From Periplaneta americana (lineage: Eukaryota > Arthropoda > Insecta > Blattodea > Blattidae): 64,000 nucleotides of DNA. Location: positions 112,306,121 to 112,370,120 of the forward strand of contig NC_091125.1 in the NCBI RefSeq assembly GCF_040183065.1, read 5' to 3'. This document shows positions 45,510-56,284 of the stretch, piece by piece (position 1 is the first letter of the stretch; every line of letters starts with the position of its first letter). The notes beneath the pieces were generated by a model. It saw only the letters and a list, made by a program, of their open reading frames with translations, did no database searches and was not told the origin of the DNA. A program made the position numbers and the translations under genes.

Positions 45510-46605
45510 GATGTATCAGTTAGAACTTCAATCAGAAGATTTTAGATACCTAGAGAAGAATAAAGAAGTGTATGTAGTATTTGTGGACCTAGGAAAGGCT
45601 TTTGACAGAGTGGATTGGAATAAACTGATGGGGATCCTAAAGAAAATTCGAAGTCAGGATAGGAGAAGAAATGTCAGAAGGAAGCAAAATTGAGAGAGGA
45701 GTACATCAAGGATATCCTTTATCACTTACCTTGTTCAACATCTACTTGGAGGATTTAGTAAAGAACTGTTTTCAGAACATGGAAGGAGTGATAACAGGAG
45801 GAAGAAGACTAAGGTACATAAGATTTGCTGATGTTATGGCACTGCTAGCAGAAGAGGAAATGATACTAAAGAATATGCTACTGGAGCTAAATGACAGCTG
45901 TGAGCAGTATGGGATGAAGGTAAATGTAAATAAGACGAAAAGCATGGCCATAGGAAGAAAAATACGCAGATAAACTTAAGAATTCTAAATGAGGCAGTAG
46001 AGCAAGTGGACAGTTTCAAATACTTGGGGTGTACTATAAGCAGTAACATGAGCTGCTGCCAGGAAGTCAAAACGAGGATTAGCAATGGCCAAGGAAGCTT
46101 TTAATAGAAATGGGAGCATCTTCTGCGGACCTCTGGAAAAAGAACTAAGGAAGAGACTAGTGAAGTGCTTTCTATGGAGTGTGGCTTTGTATGAGGCAGA
46201 AACATGGACATTACGACGAAGTGAAGAGAAGTGAATAGAAGCATTTGAAATGTGGATATGGAGAAGAATGGAACGTGTGAAGTGGACAGACAGAATAAGA
46301 AATGAAGCTGTATTGGAAAAAGTGGGTGAAGAAAGAATTATGCTGAAACTGATCAGGAAGAGGAAAAGGAATTGGTTGGATCACTGGCTGAGAAGAAACT
46401 GCCTACTGAAGGAAGCCCTGGAAGGAATGGTGAAGAGTTCGAGGTAATAGAAGATATCAGATGATAGACGACATTAAGATATATGGATTATATGAGGAGA
46501 CAAAGAGGAAGGCAGAAAATAAGAAAGATTGGAGAAAGCTGAGTTTGCAGTGGAAGACCTGCCCTTGGGCAGAACACTAAATGAATGAATGAATGAATGA
46601 ATTAA
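45510..46605 (+). pseudogene. Non-LTR LINE (family J), RT to 3' end, copy 1
   Basis: The plus strand encodes YVVFVDLGKAFDRVDWNKL (motif A), GVHQGYPLSLTLFNIYLEDL (motif B) and IRFADVMALLAEEE (motif C with Val in place of the second Asp), then FKYLGCTISSNMS, EAFEMWIWRRMERVKWTDRI and a C-terminus ending in WAEH before (GAAT)n. Frame breaks occur near 45693 and 45973. The catalytic substitution alone would inactivate it. Confidence 0.85.
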
Positions 46606-46810
46606 ACTGAATATATCCAGCTCTATTTATATATTTAAACTGGTTTTTTTCGGCCCACCACTGATCACATCATCTCTACTGACTCCACTTTTCATTCAAT
46701 GTTCCTTTCCTTTCTTTCCTGCATAAATAAGCACAAGCAAAAGTTTCTTTTGCTATTTTCTTAAATTTTTTTATGTTTTAATATTCTTCGTATTGATACA
46801 CACACGGTTT
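46606..46810. repeat. Flank shared with 50528-50735 (duplicated segment)
   Basis: AAACTGAATATATCCAGCTC through TTCTTCGTATTGATACACAC is nearly identical in both places, immediately 3' of both LINE copies. Confidence 0.75.
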
Positions 46811-46904
46811 GAAGCTTGTTTAATTTTTTAATGATATTCTTTTTCAGATAGTAGACCTATAATATATTAAAACCTTGATAATTAAACTATGATAATAATA
46901 TTCC

Positions 46905-47145
46905 TCTGATTGAGGTTCTGGCTGATATGTACATCTATTATCGGGCAGTACATCTCACTTGACAATGTGTCAGAGGAAGAACAATTGTTTGTATACAGCT
47001 GAAGACTGACTAGTGTAATATGTAACTAGTCGGCGATGTATGCTATGGAGGGAGAAAGGAACTGGCCACCCTAACCCACTATCTCCTGGCCTAGGTATCA
47101 CTTGTGAGATTCAGACCTGTCTTCGAACAGTTGTCTAAACAACAA
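46905..47145 (+). repeat. Interspersed repeat family C
   Basis: Carries CTATTATCGGGCAGTACATC, GGAACTGGCCACCCTAACCC, CAGACCTGTCTTCGAACAGT and a CAACAACAA tail. Confidence 0.65.
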
Positions 47146-47149
47146 CAAT

Positions 47150-48000
47150 AGTACTGCTCAAAGTCTTTTAACATACGCATTTCTCTTTTCCAGCTTGAAA
47201 TACCATTCTTTTTGTTTTAGAAAATAAAATTTTCATACTAAAATGGAATCATTTGATTAGCTGCTCCTACGAATTCGTCTTTAGTCACAAAACATAGCCT
47301 GATATCAGAGAATAAAACAATATTTAAAATTGTATTACTTATTTAAAAATTTTTAACCAGAAGGCTTGAGAATGTTTACTGAGTTCAACAATATAAATGT
47401 TACTTAAGTTGAAGGCAAGAGGAATCCTTGAATTTCTAAATTATTATTTTTCTTTCCCAATTGTTGTTCCTGCGTCAATTCTAATCTTCTAACCTTTGTG
47501 TTCGTGCACAGAAAAGTCTCTTTTAAATTTCATAAAGCAATCTGCCTGTTACAATTTCATGCATATTTTCAATTAATAAAAATGCACGTAATACCAAGTG
47601 TACATAAATTAATTCCTGTAACAGTTTTTTCTGGGAAATAGAAAGGTGCATAAATTTGTTGCGCGGAAATTGTGCAGAAAGTATTAATTTTTGTAGAGTC
47701 CCTTTTGTATTCCAGTGCATTATGTGGTTTCTCCGACTCCCAGATACAAATTTATGTGTATTTACTTTACCAATAAGGTGATAAACTCAGGAGTCATCAC
47801 TATCTTTAATAGTGGCACTGCCATGCGACAGGCTGATGTAACAACTTTCGTGTGTAGAATTAAAAAACTCCACAGCTGGTCTTTTGTTACATGTGGGATA
47901 CAAACGCCTATTGTTGCTTACATAGCCATACAAACTACTTAAAATTCCGATATTATTTTGTGTACAACCTGTATTTTAAAATGTACATGGGAAAGCAATA
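47150..48000. other. MEGF8 intron, no recognised repeat
   Basis: AT-rich, no gene or repeat match. Confidence 0.4.
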
Positions 48001-48001
48001 T

Positions 48002-48003
<2 letters not shown>

Positions 48004-48056
<53 letters not shown>
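48004..48056. repeat. (AT)n microsatellite
   Basis: Uninterrupted AT run. Confidence 0.95.
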
Positions 48057-48057
<1 letters not shown>

Positions 48058-48269
48058 CACTTTCAGTATTAGTACTTCAAGTTACTGTACATTAGTAGTT
48101 AACTATACTGTCTGTGTAGCATTAAATTTGTATTGTTCCATTTCTTCAATGCTGACCGGTAAATACCTTTAAGTAATTTATAAGCATTATATATTCAACT
48201 AACATGTTTGTTAATATTTTTAATGTTCTATATAATAGTCATATTTGATATCTCCTTTATATGCCATGA

Positions 48270-49012
48270 AGGCGCATCAGGGCAGGGGGACATGGAAATA
48301 TACCTAAAAAATGTCAAGCAATATTTCGGCGGTTCGTGCAATACTGGGCAGAACTCTAAGCACAACCTGTTGCCATCATCCAGACTGTAGTGAGTTTGAA
48401 ACACTTGGACATGTGCTTGGATAATGCCCTAAAGGCGAGCTGTTAATCAATGCTAGACATCATCATGTATGACATGCTTTGGCGACATCGTTAAAAACTT
48501 TACATTGGGAGATTCATGAGGAAGTACATTGTGTATCATCAGATGGTTCTTTTAGATGGGCAGACATTATTGCTATTAACGGATGCTTAAAACGGGCTCT
48601 TGTTCTTTACCCTACTATCAGTTTCCAAAGAAACCTAAATCAGGCCACCAAAGTTGATATTGAGAAGAAGTCTATATATGAACCTTGTCTGCCGTATCTT
48701 TCTCAAAAGTACAACGTCCCTCTTAAACAATGGTCTGTCATTAGTTTGCTGTTTGGCAGTAGCGGTTCGATTACAAAATTCACATGGAATTATCTTAAGG
48801 AACTTCACATTCCTTTTGATTATGTAATGTCTGTCCTTATAAATATTATCATGGATTCCCTTCAAATATTACATCATCATCTCTATTTCAATTAATCCAC
48901 TTATATTTCTTTTTTCTTTAATGTATCACATCACATTATATTGTACATGTTTATTGTATTCAGGACCCTTGTGGTCACTCAAATTCTTTGAGCTGATGTC
49001 TATAATTTAGAA
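48270..49012 (+). pseudogene. R2-like non-LTR retrotransposon 3' end with CCHC and RLE remnants
   Basis: Codons around 48365 read CCHHPDCSEFETLGHVLG, a stop, then CPKGELLINARHH: the zinc-knuckle and linker in front of the RLE in R2-type elements. The RLE part (ADIIAINGCLKRALVLYPTI) has Tyr where the copy at 599-1196 has Asp, a catalytic-region loss. Shares its 3' UTR with that copy up to TGTCTATAATTT. Inserted in a MEGF8 intron, not in rDNA. Confidence 0.78.
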
Positions 49013-49024
49013 AAATATATACGC

Positions 49025-49165
49025 AATCTGTGGACCCTGGGGTAGTTCTGGAAATTTTGGCAACGAGATAAGCCCTGCACCACCACCCAGAATTGAACCA
49101 AGGATCTTCCAGTCTGCAAGCAGTTGCTGTACCAGTGGAGTTACACAGCCACCAACATTCATACT
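49025..49165 (-). repeat. tRNA-like SINE fragment
   Basis: The reverse complement has a head GTGGCTGTGTAACTCCACTG and GGAAGATCCTTGGTTCAATT as decayed A and B boxes, related to the SINE at 10542-10817. Directly abuts the R2-like end. Confidence 0.6.
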
Positions 49166-49279
49166 TATTTGGATAAAATAATTGATTATTACACGTGTAA
49201 GTGTCAAGTGACAGTAATCTTTTTACTGGTATACAAAATAACCCTATTTTCTATCATATTGAAGAAAATATTTGCTTAC

Positions 49280-49411
49280 TGGTAAGGCTGCCACGCTGCT
49301 GTTGATGCAAATGTGAGTATGCCCATTGCAGTACTCAATACAAGGTACACACTGGCCGTTATTACTGGGATCTCCAACAAACAACGGCTTACACTTTTCA
49401 CACTGAGGACC
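49280..49411 (-). CDS. MEGF8: MEGF8 exon: laminin-type EGF
   Basis: Acceptor TTTATGTTCAG, donor TTACCA|GTAAGC; phase 0 at both ends (44 codons). Encodes GPQCEKCKPLFVGDPSNNGQ and CNGHTHICINSS, matching the laminin EGF pattern that continues into the next exon. Confidence 0.94.
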
Positions 49412-49764
49412 CTGAACATAAAGAGAGATTTATAAAAGTAAAACAGTAGTCTTCATCAATTAAATTTCATTATTGCAAATTTGAATTATAAACATACATT
49501 AAGTACAACTTATTTAAGACAAAATATCGCAATACTGTAAAGAATTAAAACAACAGAAGTAACCTGTACCAACAATGTTTCACATACGAAATATTAAATA
49601 TAAAAATTGTTATTTTTCATAGTGTTTGAGAAAAAATAATATTTGAATTCTAAACACTACTCAATTGTGTTCAAACTGGACATTTCTAGTGGACAGAAAG
49701 ACGAGATAAGTAATGTTTTCCTTCCTAAGAGTAACTATTTGATTTTCATCATTAAACTTGCGAA
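49412..49764. other. MEGF8 intron, no recognised repeat
   Basis: AT-rich sequence leading into the LINE copy. Confidence 0.4.
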
Positions 49765-50527
49765 TTCTAAACGAGGTAGTAGGGCAAGTGGACAACTTCA
49801 AATACTTGGGATGTACTATAAGCAGTAACATGAGCTGCTGCCAGGAAGTCAAAAGGAAAATAGTAATGGCAAAGGAAGCTTTTAATAGACAAAGGAGCAT
49901 CTTGTGCAGACCTCTGGAAAAATAACTAAGGAAGAGACAAGTGAAGTGCTTTGCACGAAGTGTGGCATTGTATGGGGCAGAAACATGGACATTATGACCA
50001 AGTGAAGAGAAGCAAATAGAAGCATTTGAAATGTGGATATGGAGAAGAATAGAATGTGTGAAGTGTATAGACAGAATAAGAAATGAAGCTGTGTTGGAAA
50101 GAGTGGGTGAAAAAAAGAATGATGCTGAAACTGATCAGGAAGAGGAAAAGGAATTCGTTGGATCACTGGCTGAGAAGAAACTGCCTAGTGAAGGATGCAA
50201 TGGGAGGAATGGTTAACGGGAGAAGAGTTTGGGGTAGTAGAAGATATTAGATGATAGACGACATAAAGATAATATATGTTGTTGTTGTTTTCTAATGCCA
50301 GGCATTTGACAATAAAGTCATTTGACCTCTTGCACTCCAATATTTTTCAAAGATATTATCATGACCAGCCACCGAAGCACAGATTTTGAGGTGTTCCGAA
50401 TAAAGATAATATATGGATCATACGAAGAGACAAAGAGAAAGACAGAAAATAGGAAAGATTGGAGAAAGCTGAGTTTACAGTGAAAGACCTGCCCTTGGGC
50501 AGAACACTAAATGAATAAATGAATGAA
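49765..50527 (+). pseudogene. LINE family J, copy 2, 3' part, carrying an inserted LINE tail
   Basis: Starts with AATTCTAAACGAGGTAGTAG and follows copy 1 (45980-46605) closely through EAFEMWIWRRIECVK and the (GAAT)n tail. A 121-bp insertion at 50279-50399 splits it. Shares the unique flank 3' of copy 1, so the pair arose by segmental duplication or recombination, not by two insertions. Confidence 0.8.
50279..50399 (-). repeat. 121-bp 3'-end fragment of the RNase H LINE, 16-bp TSD
   Basis: Same tail as 15653-15779. Direct repeats ATAAAGATAATATATG at 50263-50278 and 50400-50415 are perfect. Confidence 0.9.
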
Positions 50528-50735
50528 TTAAACTGAATATATCCAGCTCTATTTATATATTTAAACTGGTTTTTTTCGGCCCACCACTGATCACATCATC
50601 TTTACTGACTCCACTTTTCATTCAATCTTCCTTTCCTTTCTTTCCTGCATAAATAAACACAAGCAAAAGTTTCTTTTGCTATTTTCTTAAATTTTTTTAT
50701 GTTTTAATATTCTTCGTATTGATACACACACAGAG
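50528..50735. repeat. Flank duplicated from or to 46606-46810
   Basis: Nearly identical over about 200 bp including CCACCACTGATCACATCATC. Confidence 0.75.
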
Positions 50736-50739
50736 TACA

Positions 50740-50930
50740 TTTCAGTTGACGATGTGTAAGAGGAAGAACAATTGTTTGTATGCATCTGAAGTCTGACTAG
50801 TGTAATATATAACTAGTCGACGATGTATGCAATGGAGGGGGAAAGGAACTGGCCACCCTAACCCACTATCTCCTGGCCTAAGTATCACTTGTGAGGTTCA
50901 GACCTGTCTTCGGACAGTTGTCTAAACTGT
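50740..50930 (+). repeat. Interspersed repeat family C
   Basis: GGAACTGGCCACCCTAACCC and CAGACCTGTCTTCGGACAGT as in the other copies. Confidence 0.65.
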
Positions 50931-51130
50931 CTACTGAAGGATGCACTGGAAGGAATGGTGAACGGAAGAAGAGTTTGGGGCAGAAGAAGATATCAGATGA
51001 TAGATGACATTAAGATATATGGATCATATGAGGAGACAATGATGAAGGCAGAAACAGGAAAGACGGAGAATGCTGGATTTGCAGTGAAAGACCTGCCCTT
51101 GGGCAGAACACTAAATGAATGAATGAATGA
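50931..51130 (+). pseudogene. LINE family J, copy 3, extreme 3' end
   Basis: Matches the last ~190 bp of copies 1 and 2 (CTACTGAAGGATGCACTGGA ... GGCAGAACACTAAATGAATG) and ends in GAAT repeats. Joined directly to the family C repeat at TTGTCTAAAC. Confidence 0.75.
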
Positions 51131-51388
51131 ACTTTTAACACTTTTGTAATCATTGATTAACTTTACAACTTCTATACAACTTTTTGTTAACACAGTAAAG
51201 AAATTGTAAAGTTAATCAGTAATATTACACATTAGATTTGAAAATTGATTATGATAATTAATGGACAAATAGTAGATATCTGTCGGGAAATTGAGTAACC
51301 AACAGAAAACCTCCCCAAATACAATCTTTGTCTATACATTATTCTACTTGCAAGCGAAAATTTGAACTGTACATATTGCATGGAATGT

Positions 51389-51792
51389 TGTTGTTGTTTT
51401 CTAATGCCAGACATTTGACAATAAAGTCATTTGACCTCTTGCATTCCAATATTTTTCAAAGATATATTGGAGTGAAAATGGCAAGTTGTAGCCGATTTAA
51501 GTGAACACCATATTTTAATGTTTTGGTGGCTACTTCATTCACACACAACCCCCAGAATGTCTGGAGGACCACACCTGCTGTTGGTCGACGGGTCCACTGG
51601 ACCTAGTTGGAAGATCTTGTTGATCACCAACTTTCCCTCCTTAAGCCACTGGAGAACGATTTTAGTGCCATAGCAGGTCAGCACTAGGAACAGAAAAGTA
51701 GGAAGGGTAGGAAGGAAAGTGAAATGAACCCCTAGGCCTCGAATGCTCTAATACTGTAGGGGTCGAAGAAAGTAAGAGTTCAGTCAGAGGAC
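51389..51792 (-). mobile_element. Chimeric retroelement: unknown head plus RNase H LINE tail (short form)
   Basis: Direct repeats TGGAATGT at 51381-51388 and 51793-51800 bound a 404-bp insertion. In minus orientation a ~320-bp head (GTCCTCTGACTGAACTCTTA ... CTTGCCATTTTCA) joins the last ~80 bp of the LINE 3' end. The same head and the same last base occur at 56285-56815 with a longer LINE part. Non-coding. Confidence 0.75.
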
Positions 51793-51800
51793 TGGAATGT

Positions 51801-52451
51801 AGGCACTAGCCATTAGATTAAAGCCCATTATAAAGATAATAATAATGTTTATCGCAGTACTGAGCGGCGGCAGCAGTGGTGGTGGTGGTGGTGGTGGTGG
51901 TGATGATGATGCATTCATGATGATAGTGATAGCTAACAGTGGTTTGAATGTAAAATTATTATTGGGTAGAGATCGGTGAAATTGTTCTCAATTTCACAAT
52001 TTTTTGTACCATTTCTTTATATTTCTTTCCATAACACAAAAAAACATTAATGAATTGTGAAATAATGCGCATTTGTGTAACAACGAGAAAAAAAAAAACG
52101 ATATTGTTATAAAAAATATGTTATGTGACTTCATATAAATATCATATTATGTGTTCGAGAAAGTTTGTTAATGTGTATTTGCTAATAATGAATTAAATAG
52201 GTATTATAAATATATAAATACAATATAGTTAAATGGCTCAAGAGTGTTTTAATTTCTACTCTCAGCCCTTCTTTGCTTATAAAGAGTGAAAACTCTTTAA
52301 AAAAAAAAAAAAAAAACAAATTTAAGATAAAATAAACAGTCCCATAGAGATTCGTTAAAAAAGTGGTTTTAATGTATCAACTATAACAGTTATTGAGAAA
52401 TATTACTAATGTTTCATCTCTATTTAAAACATTAAAAAAAAAAAGTCAAAC
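51801..52451. other. MEGF8 intron with small simple repeats
   Basis: (GGT)n followed by GAT units near 51880-51912 and A runs; no gene. Confidence 0.6.
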
Positions 52452-52638
52452 CATAGTGTTGTTATGACACTCCAGACACTGATCCAACTTGTCTGGGCCG
52501 GCACAATTGGCATGATTGTTACACTGGCACTGGATGCTGCAATTGGCACCCACATAACTGAAGTCACAGTGACATACATCAGGCTCCACACAGACTCCAC
52601 GAACACAGCCCTGCTTGCAGACTGGCATGCACACTGAC
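52452..52638 (-). CDS. MEGF8: MEGF8 exon: EGF repeats
   Basis: Acceptor TGCCTACAG; donor ATG|GTTTGA is weak but the only one that keeps the phase (2 in, 0 out). Encodes VCMPVCKQGCVRGVCVEPDV and CHCDFSYVGANCSIQCQCNN, continuing to CLECHNNTM, i.e. an EGF plus the start of a laminin EGF. Confidence 0.93.
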
Positions 52639-53779
52639 CTGTAGGCAAATGCAACATACATTATTACAACATGTTCAGGAGTCAATTCCTGCTTCTTCAG
52701 CATTAAAGAATCAGACATCTAATGATCAGTTGTAGTTGCTAAATTATTTGCTATAACCAGCATTTTCTCAGCCTGTAACTATTTCTTCTTTTCACTGGTT
52801 GTTATTCTAAATTTCAATTTGATATTCTTGTTAGATCCATTCTCTACACAGGATGACTATTACATTCATTACGATTTCCCCTCTAAACTCTAGATGTATA
52901 TTTTGTATCTTATATCATTCCTCAATTTAGCTTTTCTTTTTACTTCCACCACAGACCTTAAAGCACACAACTAAGCTACCTGTAATCTACTAATGTTCTT
53001 TTTTCTTCATAACCCTCTTGTCATACAAGGTGCACATCATCACCATAGGTCTATGTGATTTCATTTTTTATTTCTTTCTACTCAAATGCCAAACTTTTTC
53101 TAAAGTTACCACACATATAGTTAAAAAGATTTTCAATATATTAATATTAGTTTCTTCTAAGTATGATGAAGGTAATACACATTTTATGTATTATCCATGA
53201 ACTTGCAATGTCAATAATAGCAAAAAAAAATTCATTCATCAATAGTGACAAAATATCGAAAGAAAGATTGTTTTTACTGTGTTAACTATAGAAACCTTAT
53301 TTAAGTATTATTGTTATCATTATATTCACAGAAGAAAGAAAATTAAAGAAACTATGTGAAAGCTCAAATTTTGTGTGGTGTGTGAGTTTTATTTTATTTT
53401 ATTTTATTCATTCCTTTTTGTAGATTACTGTACAATAATTACATATTTCTTATCAAGTTTCCCAGGGTAAATACTCATTCTTGGTTTAAAGATCAATGTT
53501 ATTACTGAATTATTAAAACTTTATTTTAAGGATCTTTCTAGAACTAACAGGTATGTGTTGCAATAATATTGGGGTATTCAAAGAATTAAAATCACAGAAT
53601 AACCTGAAGTGCTCTTATAAAACTACTCTCCCTACAATTTCATTTAGTGTGTTAGAATGAAGTTACAAACTGTTGTTAATAGACATAACATAGCACTGAT
53701 GAAGAAATACCTGGTCTCTTTCTTGTTTTGCAACAATTACATATGGTACTAAGGAAAAACATACCTAGTTCTTATAATA
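52639..53779. other. MEGF8 intron, no recognised repeat
   Basis: AT-rich, with a short ATTTT run near 53392. Confidence 0.4.
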
Positions 53780-54789
53780 GTACATTATGCAACGAGCCTA
53801 TAATGGTAGTAATTAAGACACGAGTATGTTTATGAAACGAGCGCGAGTTTCATAATTTTCATACGAGCGTCTTAATTACCATTATAGACAAGTTTCATAC
53901 GACTTTTTATGCTCGACCATATTTCTAACTTGAAATTATTCATAAGTATTCATGTTATTCTTATCTGAATGGGGAGCGGAACTGACCTTGTGCAATATCT
54001 CGTAAACTGTGAGATGTGCGCAGACGCGAAAGTATTGATTTTTTTCCGAGACACAAATGTCATTGACCTTGATATAATCTAGAGAGTAAAATAAACATTA
54101 ATCTTGATATAACGTTTCTTTTTTTTTTTTTTTTTCGTTGTTGGTAACTCTATAGCATCTATTAGATGCTTTATGGTTGTGCTAACAGATTGAGTTGTCA
54201 CCAATGTGACGCTGAAACGTGTGTTCAGGTTACTGCCCAGCGACAGTCCTGATGTATTTTATATTTTGATGATTGGTTAATTAATATTAAACCGGCACAC
54301 TCACAATCACACTCACATTCATACAAATTTCCAGACTCTAGACACCCAGGTAATTTTTCTTCTTCAAGAAAAATTCACCGGGAGCAAAGCCCGGGAATCG
54401 AACCCGGGACCTCCGGATCTGCAAGCCAGCATGCTGACCAAAAGACCACGGAGGCAGTCTGATATAACCTTGAAATTGATTTAGACATTGAAAAACGAGA
54501 TGACAAATTGAATTTATTTGAATATTATTTACAATTAACGCTAATTATTATAGTAACAGAACATAACCTTCTGTGACAGTATTGGATTTCCAGCCTCTGT
54601 GACGTTTCGCTAGTTGTCTTTCAATTGCACATCCGAGAATAATCAATACTTGCGCTTTCATATTGCTACAATGGTGTTTTCTGATTGTGGAACACCTGAA
54701 CTCTAATGAATAGGTGTACTTTAATGAGGTCCATTAAAGGGCTGCTACCAGGTGTATAATTACTACATTTCGGCATGGTCGAGCATAAA
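53780..54789. mobile_element. MITE-like repeat family D, copy 2, split by a SINE
   Basis: Matches copy 1 (9807-10487) from GTACATTATGCAACGAGCCT to CATGGTCGAGCATAA, with a 346-bp SINE plus duplication inside. Confidence 0.75.
54114..54459 (-). repeat. tRNA-derived SINE (family K) with poly(A) tail
   Basis: The minus strand starts CTGCCTCCGTGGTCTTTTGG, has the B box CGGGTTCGATTCCCGG and ends in a long A run (T run at 54120-54136). Direct repeats TGATATAAC at 54105-54113 and 54460-54468. The uninterrupted family D copy at 9807-10487 shows the empty site. Confidence 0.85.
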
Positions 54790-55272
54790 TGTACAAGTGA
54801 TTCCATTTTGCTTAAAATTGGTGTGTGTGAAATTATACACTTTAAATAATGGTCAAGATCATGTGTCTTTATTTGTAGATGTAACTACTGTCTGTCCAAG
54901 AGGTTATGTCGCATCTCAGTTTCCCCCCACTCGTTTCTCATGGCCCTTGTGTAAAGACTAATGGCTGGGCTGTTGGACTCTTTCCTGAAAATATTTGCTG
55001 TATGGAATTGGAAGTCTACATAATATTACACAACTGTTTAAAACAATTTAAAGAAAAGGGCCCCATTAAGTAAATATATGTCACGTGATTTTCCCCACTC
55101 CGACGACACTGTGACAACACCACTCGTATGGACAGTAAAAGTGTATGTTGTTTTATTTGCAGTTACTACCAAAGAATTCAATCATAATCTCTTTACTTTA
55201 TACAATTTTCACTGCATTAGATAATTACACTAAATATTATATTAACAAACAATGTTATAAAATTTCCCTTAC
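54790..55272. other. MEGF8 intron, no recognised repeat
   Basis: No element recognised. Confidence 0.4.
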
Positions 55273-55483
55273 TTTTCTGGTTTATAACCTTGGCCACAGA
55301 CACACTTAAATCCCTCAAGCAAATCTACACATTCCTCTGATTTGTTATCACAGGTATGATGGTTGTTGATGCACTCATTTTCAGGTGGACACCGAACATA
55401 ATGCCATGTAAATGTGGGAAATCCACCTGCAGGATCTTTTCGACTTGATGCATTCCAGCTTGAGTTACTGACTGAAGAATTTC
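55273..55483 (-). CDS. MEGF8: MEGF8 exon: calcium-type EGF
   Basis: Acceptor CGCATTTTCAG, donor GAAAA|GTAAGG; phase 1 in, 2 out. Encodes TFTWHYVRCPPENECINNHH and ECVDLLEGFKCVCGQGYKP, an EGF with the ECxNxxHTC pattern. Confidence 0.94.
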
Positions 55484-56284
55484 CTGAAAATGCGACAAAT
55501 TCGTCATTACAAATTAAATCCAAATATTACAAAGATCACAATGATATCAATAAAATGGACGGAATGAAATATTAAAATACAGCACACAATAAAGAAAAAT
55601 ACAGAGTACAGAGTGTCCACCATGAACAACCAACATTTTAAACACATGCAGTTACTTACAAATGACTTTGATGTGTGCCATGAATTTGGTTTGATTAAGG
55701 AAGAACTGAGAATGATTTACCAATGCAATGTTTTGCAAAATGAAAGCAGTAAAAAATTACAGATTTCTTCAAGCCATGTTCTTATTTTTAAGTACTGTAT
55801 ACATTTTAATTCTTGTACATTAAAGTAGTTTACTCTGTATTTCTCTATTTTCTACAATCCAATACAGTATTTCTATTTTTCAAAATAATAAAGAAAAACA
55901 AGAATGGTGTAAAGTATTTTAAAAAGTAGTAATACTGTATGCCTATTTAAAATTACAAATTAATTTATAATAGTGTACAAAATACATAGTATTTCGAATG
56001 TACACATATTTTTTATATGGCTGCAAAACGGTATTTGTTGAATACAGGGGGGAGAGCCATTAATCCTTACCATTGAAGGCTTTAAGGAACCAACCTGGAC
56101 AAATACCCAATGTCCCATCTCTACCTTCCCGTGGTGCAGCTGTTAGTAAGCATAATTTACAAGCTGAACTAAAGAGAGGGGCTACTCATCAATTAGCACT
56201 GCTCAGCTTGATGAGTTATTGGCCGAATTTGGTATAATTTTTCTCTATTCAATACCTAATTCTCTCTTTACCCTTTCCTATCCA
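55484..56284. other. MEGF8 intron, no recognised repeat
   Basis: AT-rich to about 56040, then a more GC-balanced piece that may belong to the chimeric element that follows. Confidence 0.4.

Noticed and set aside
46606..46810. Treating the two LINE family J copies as separate insertions
   Set aside because: They share about 200 bp of 3' flank beyond the LINE tail, which independent insertions would not.
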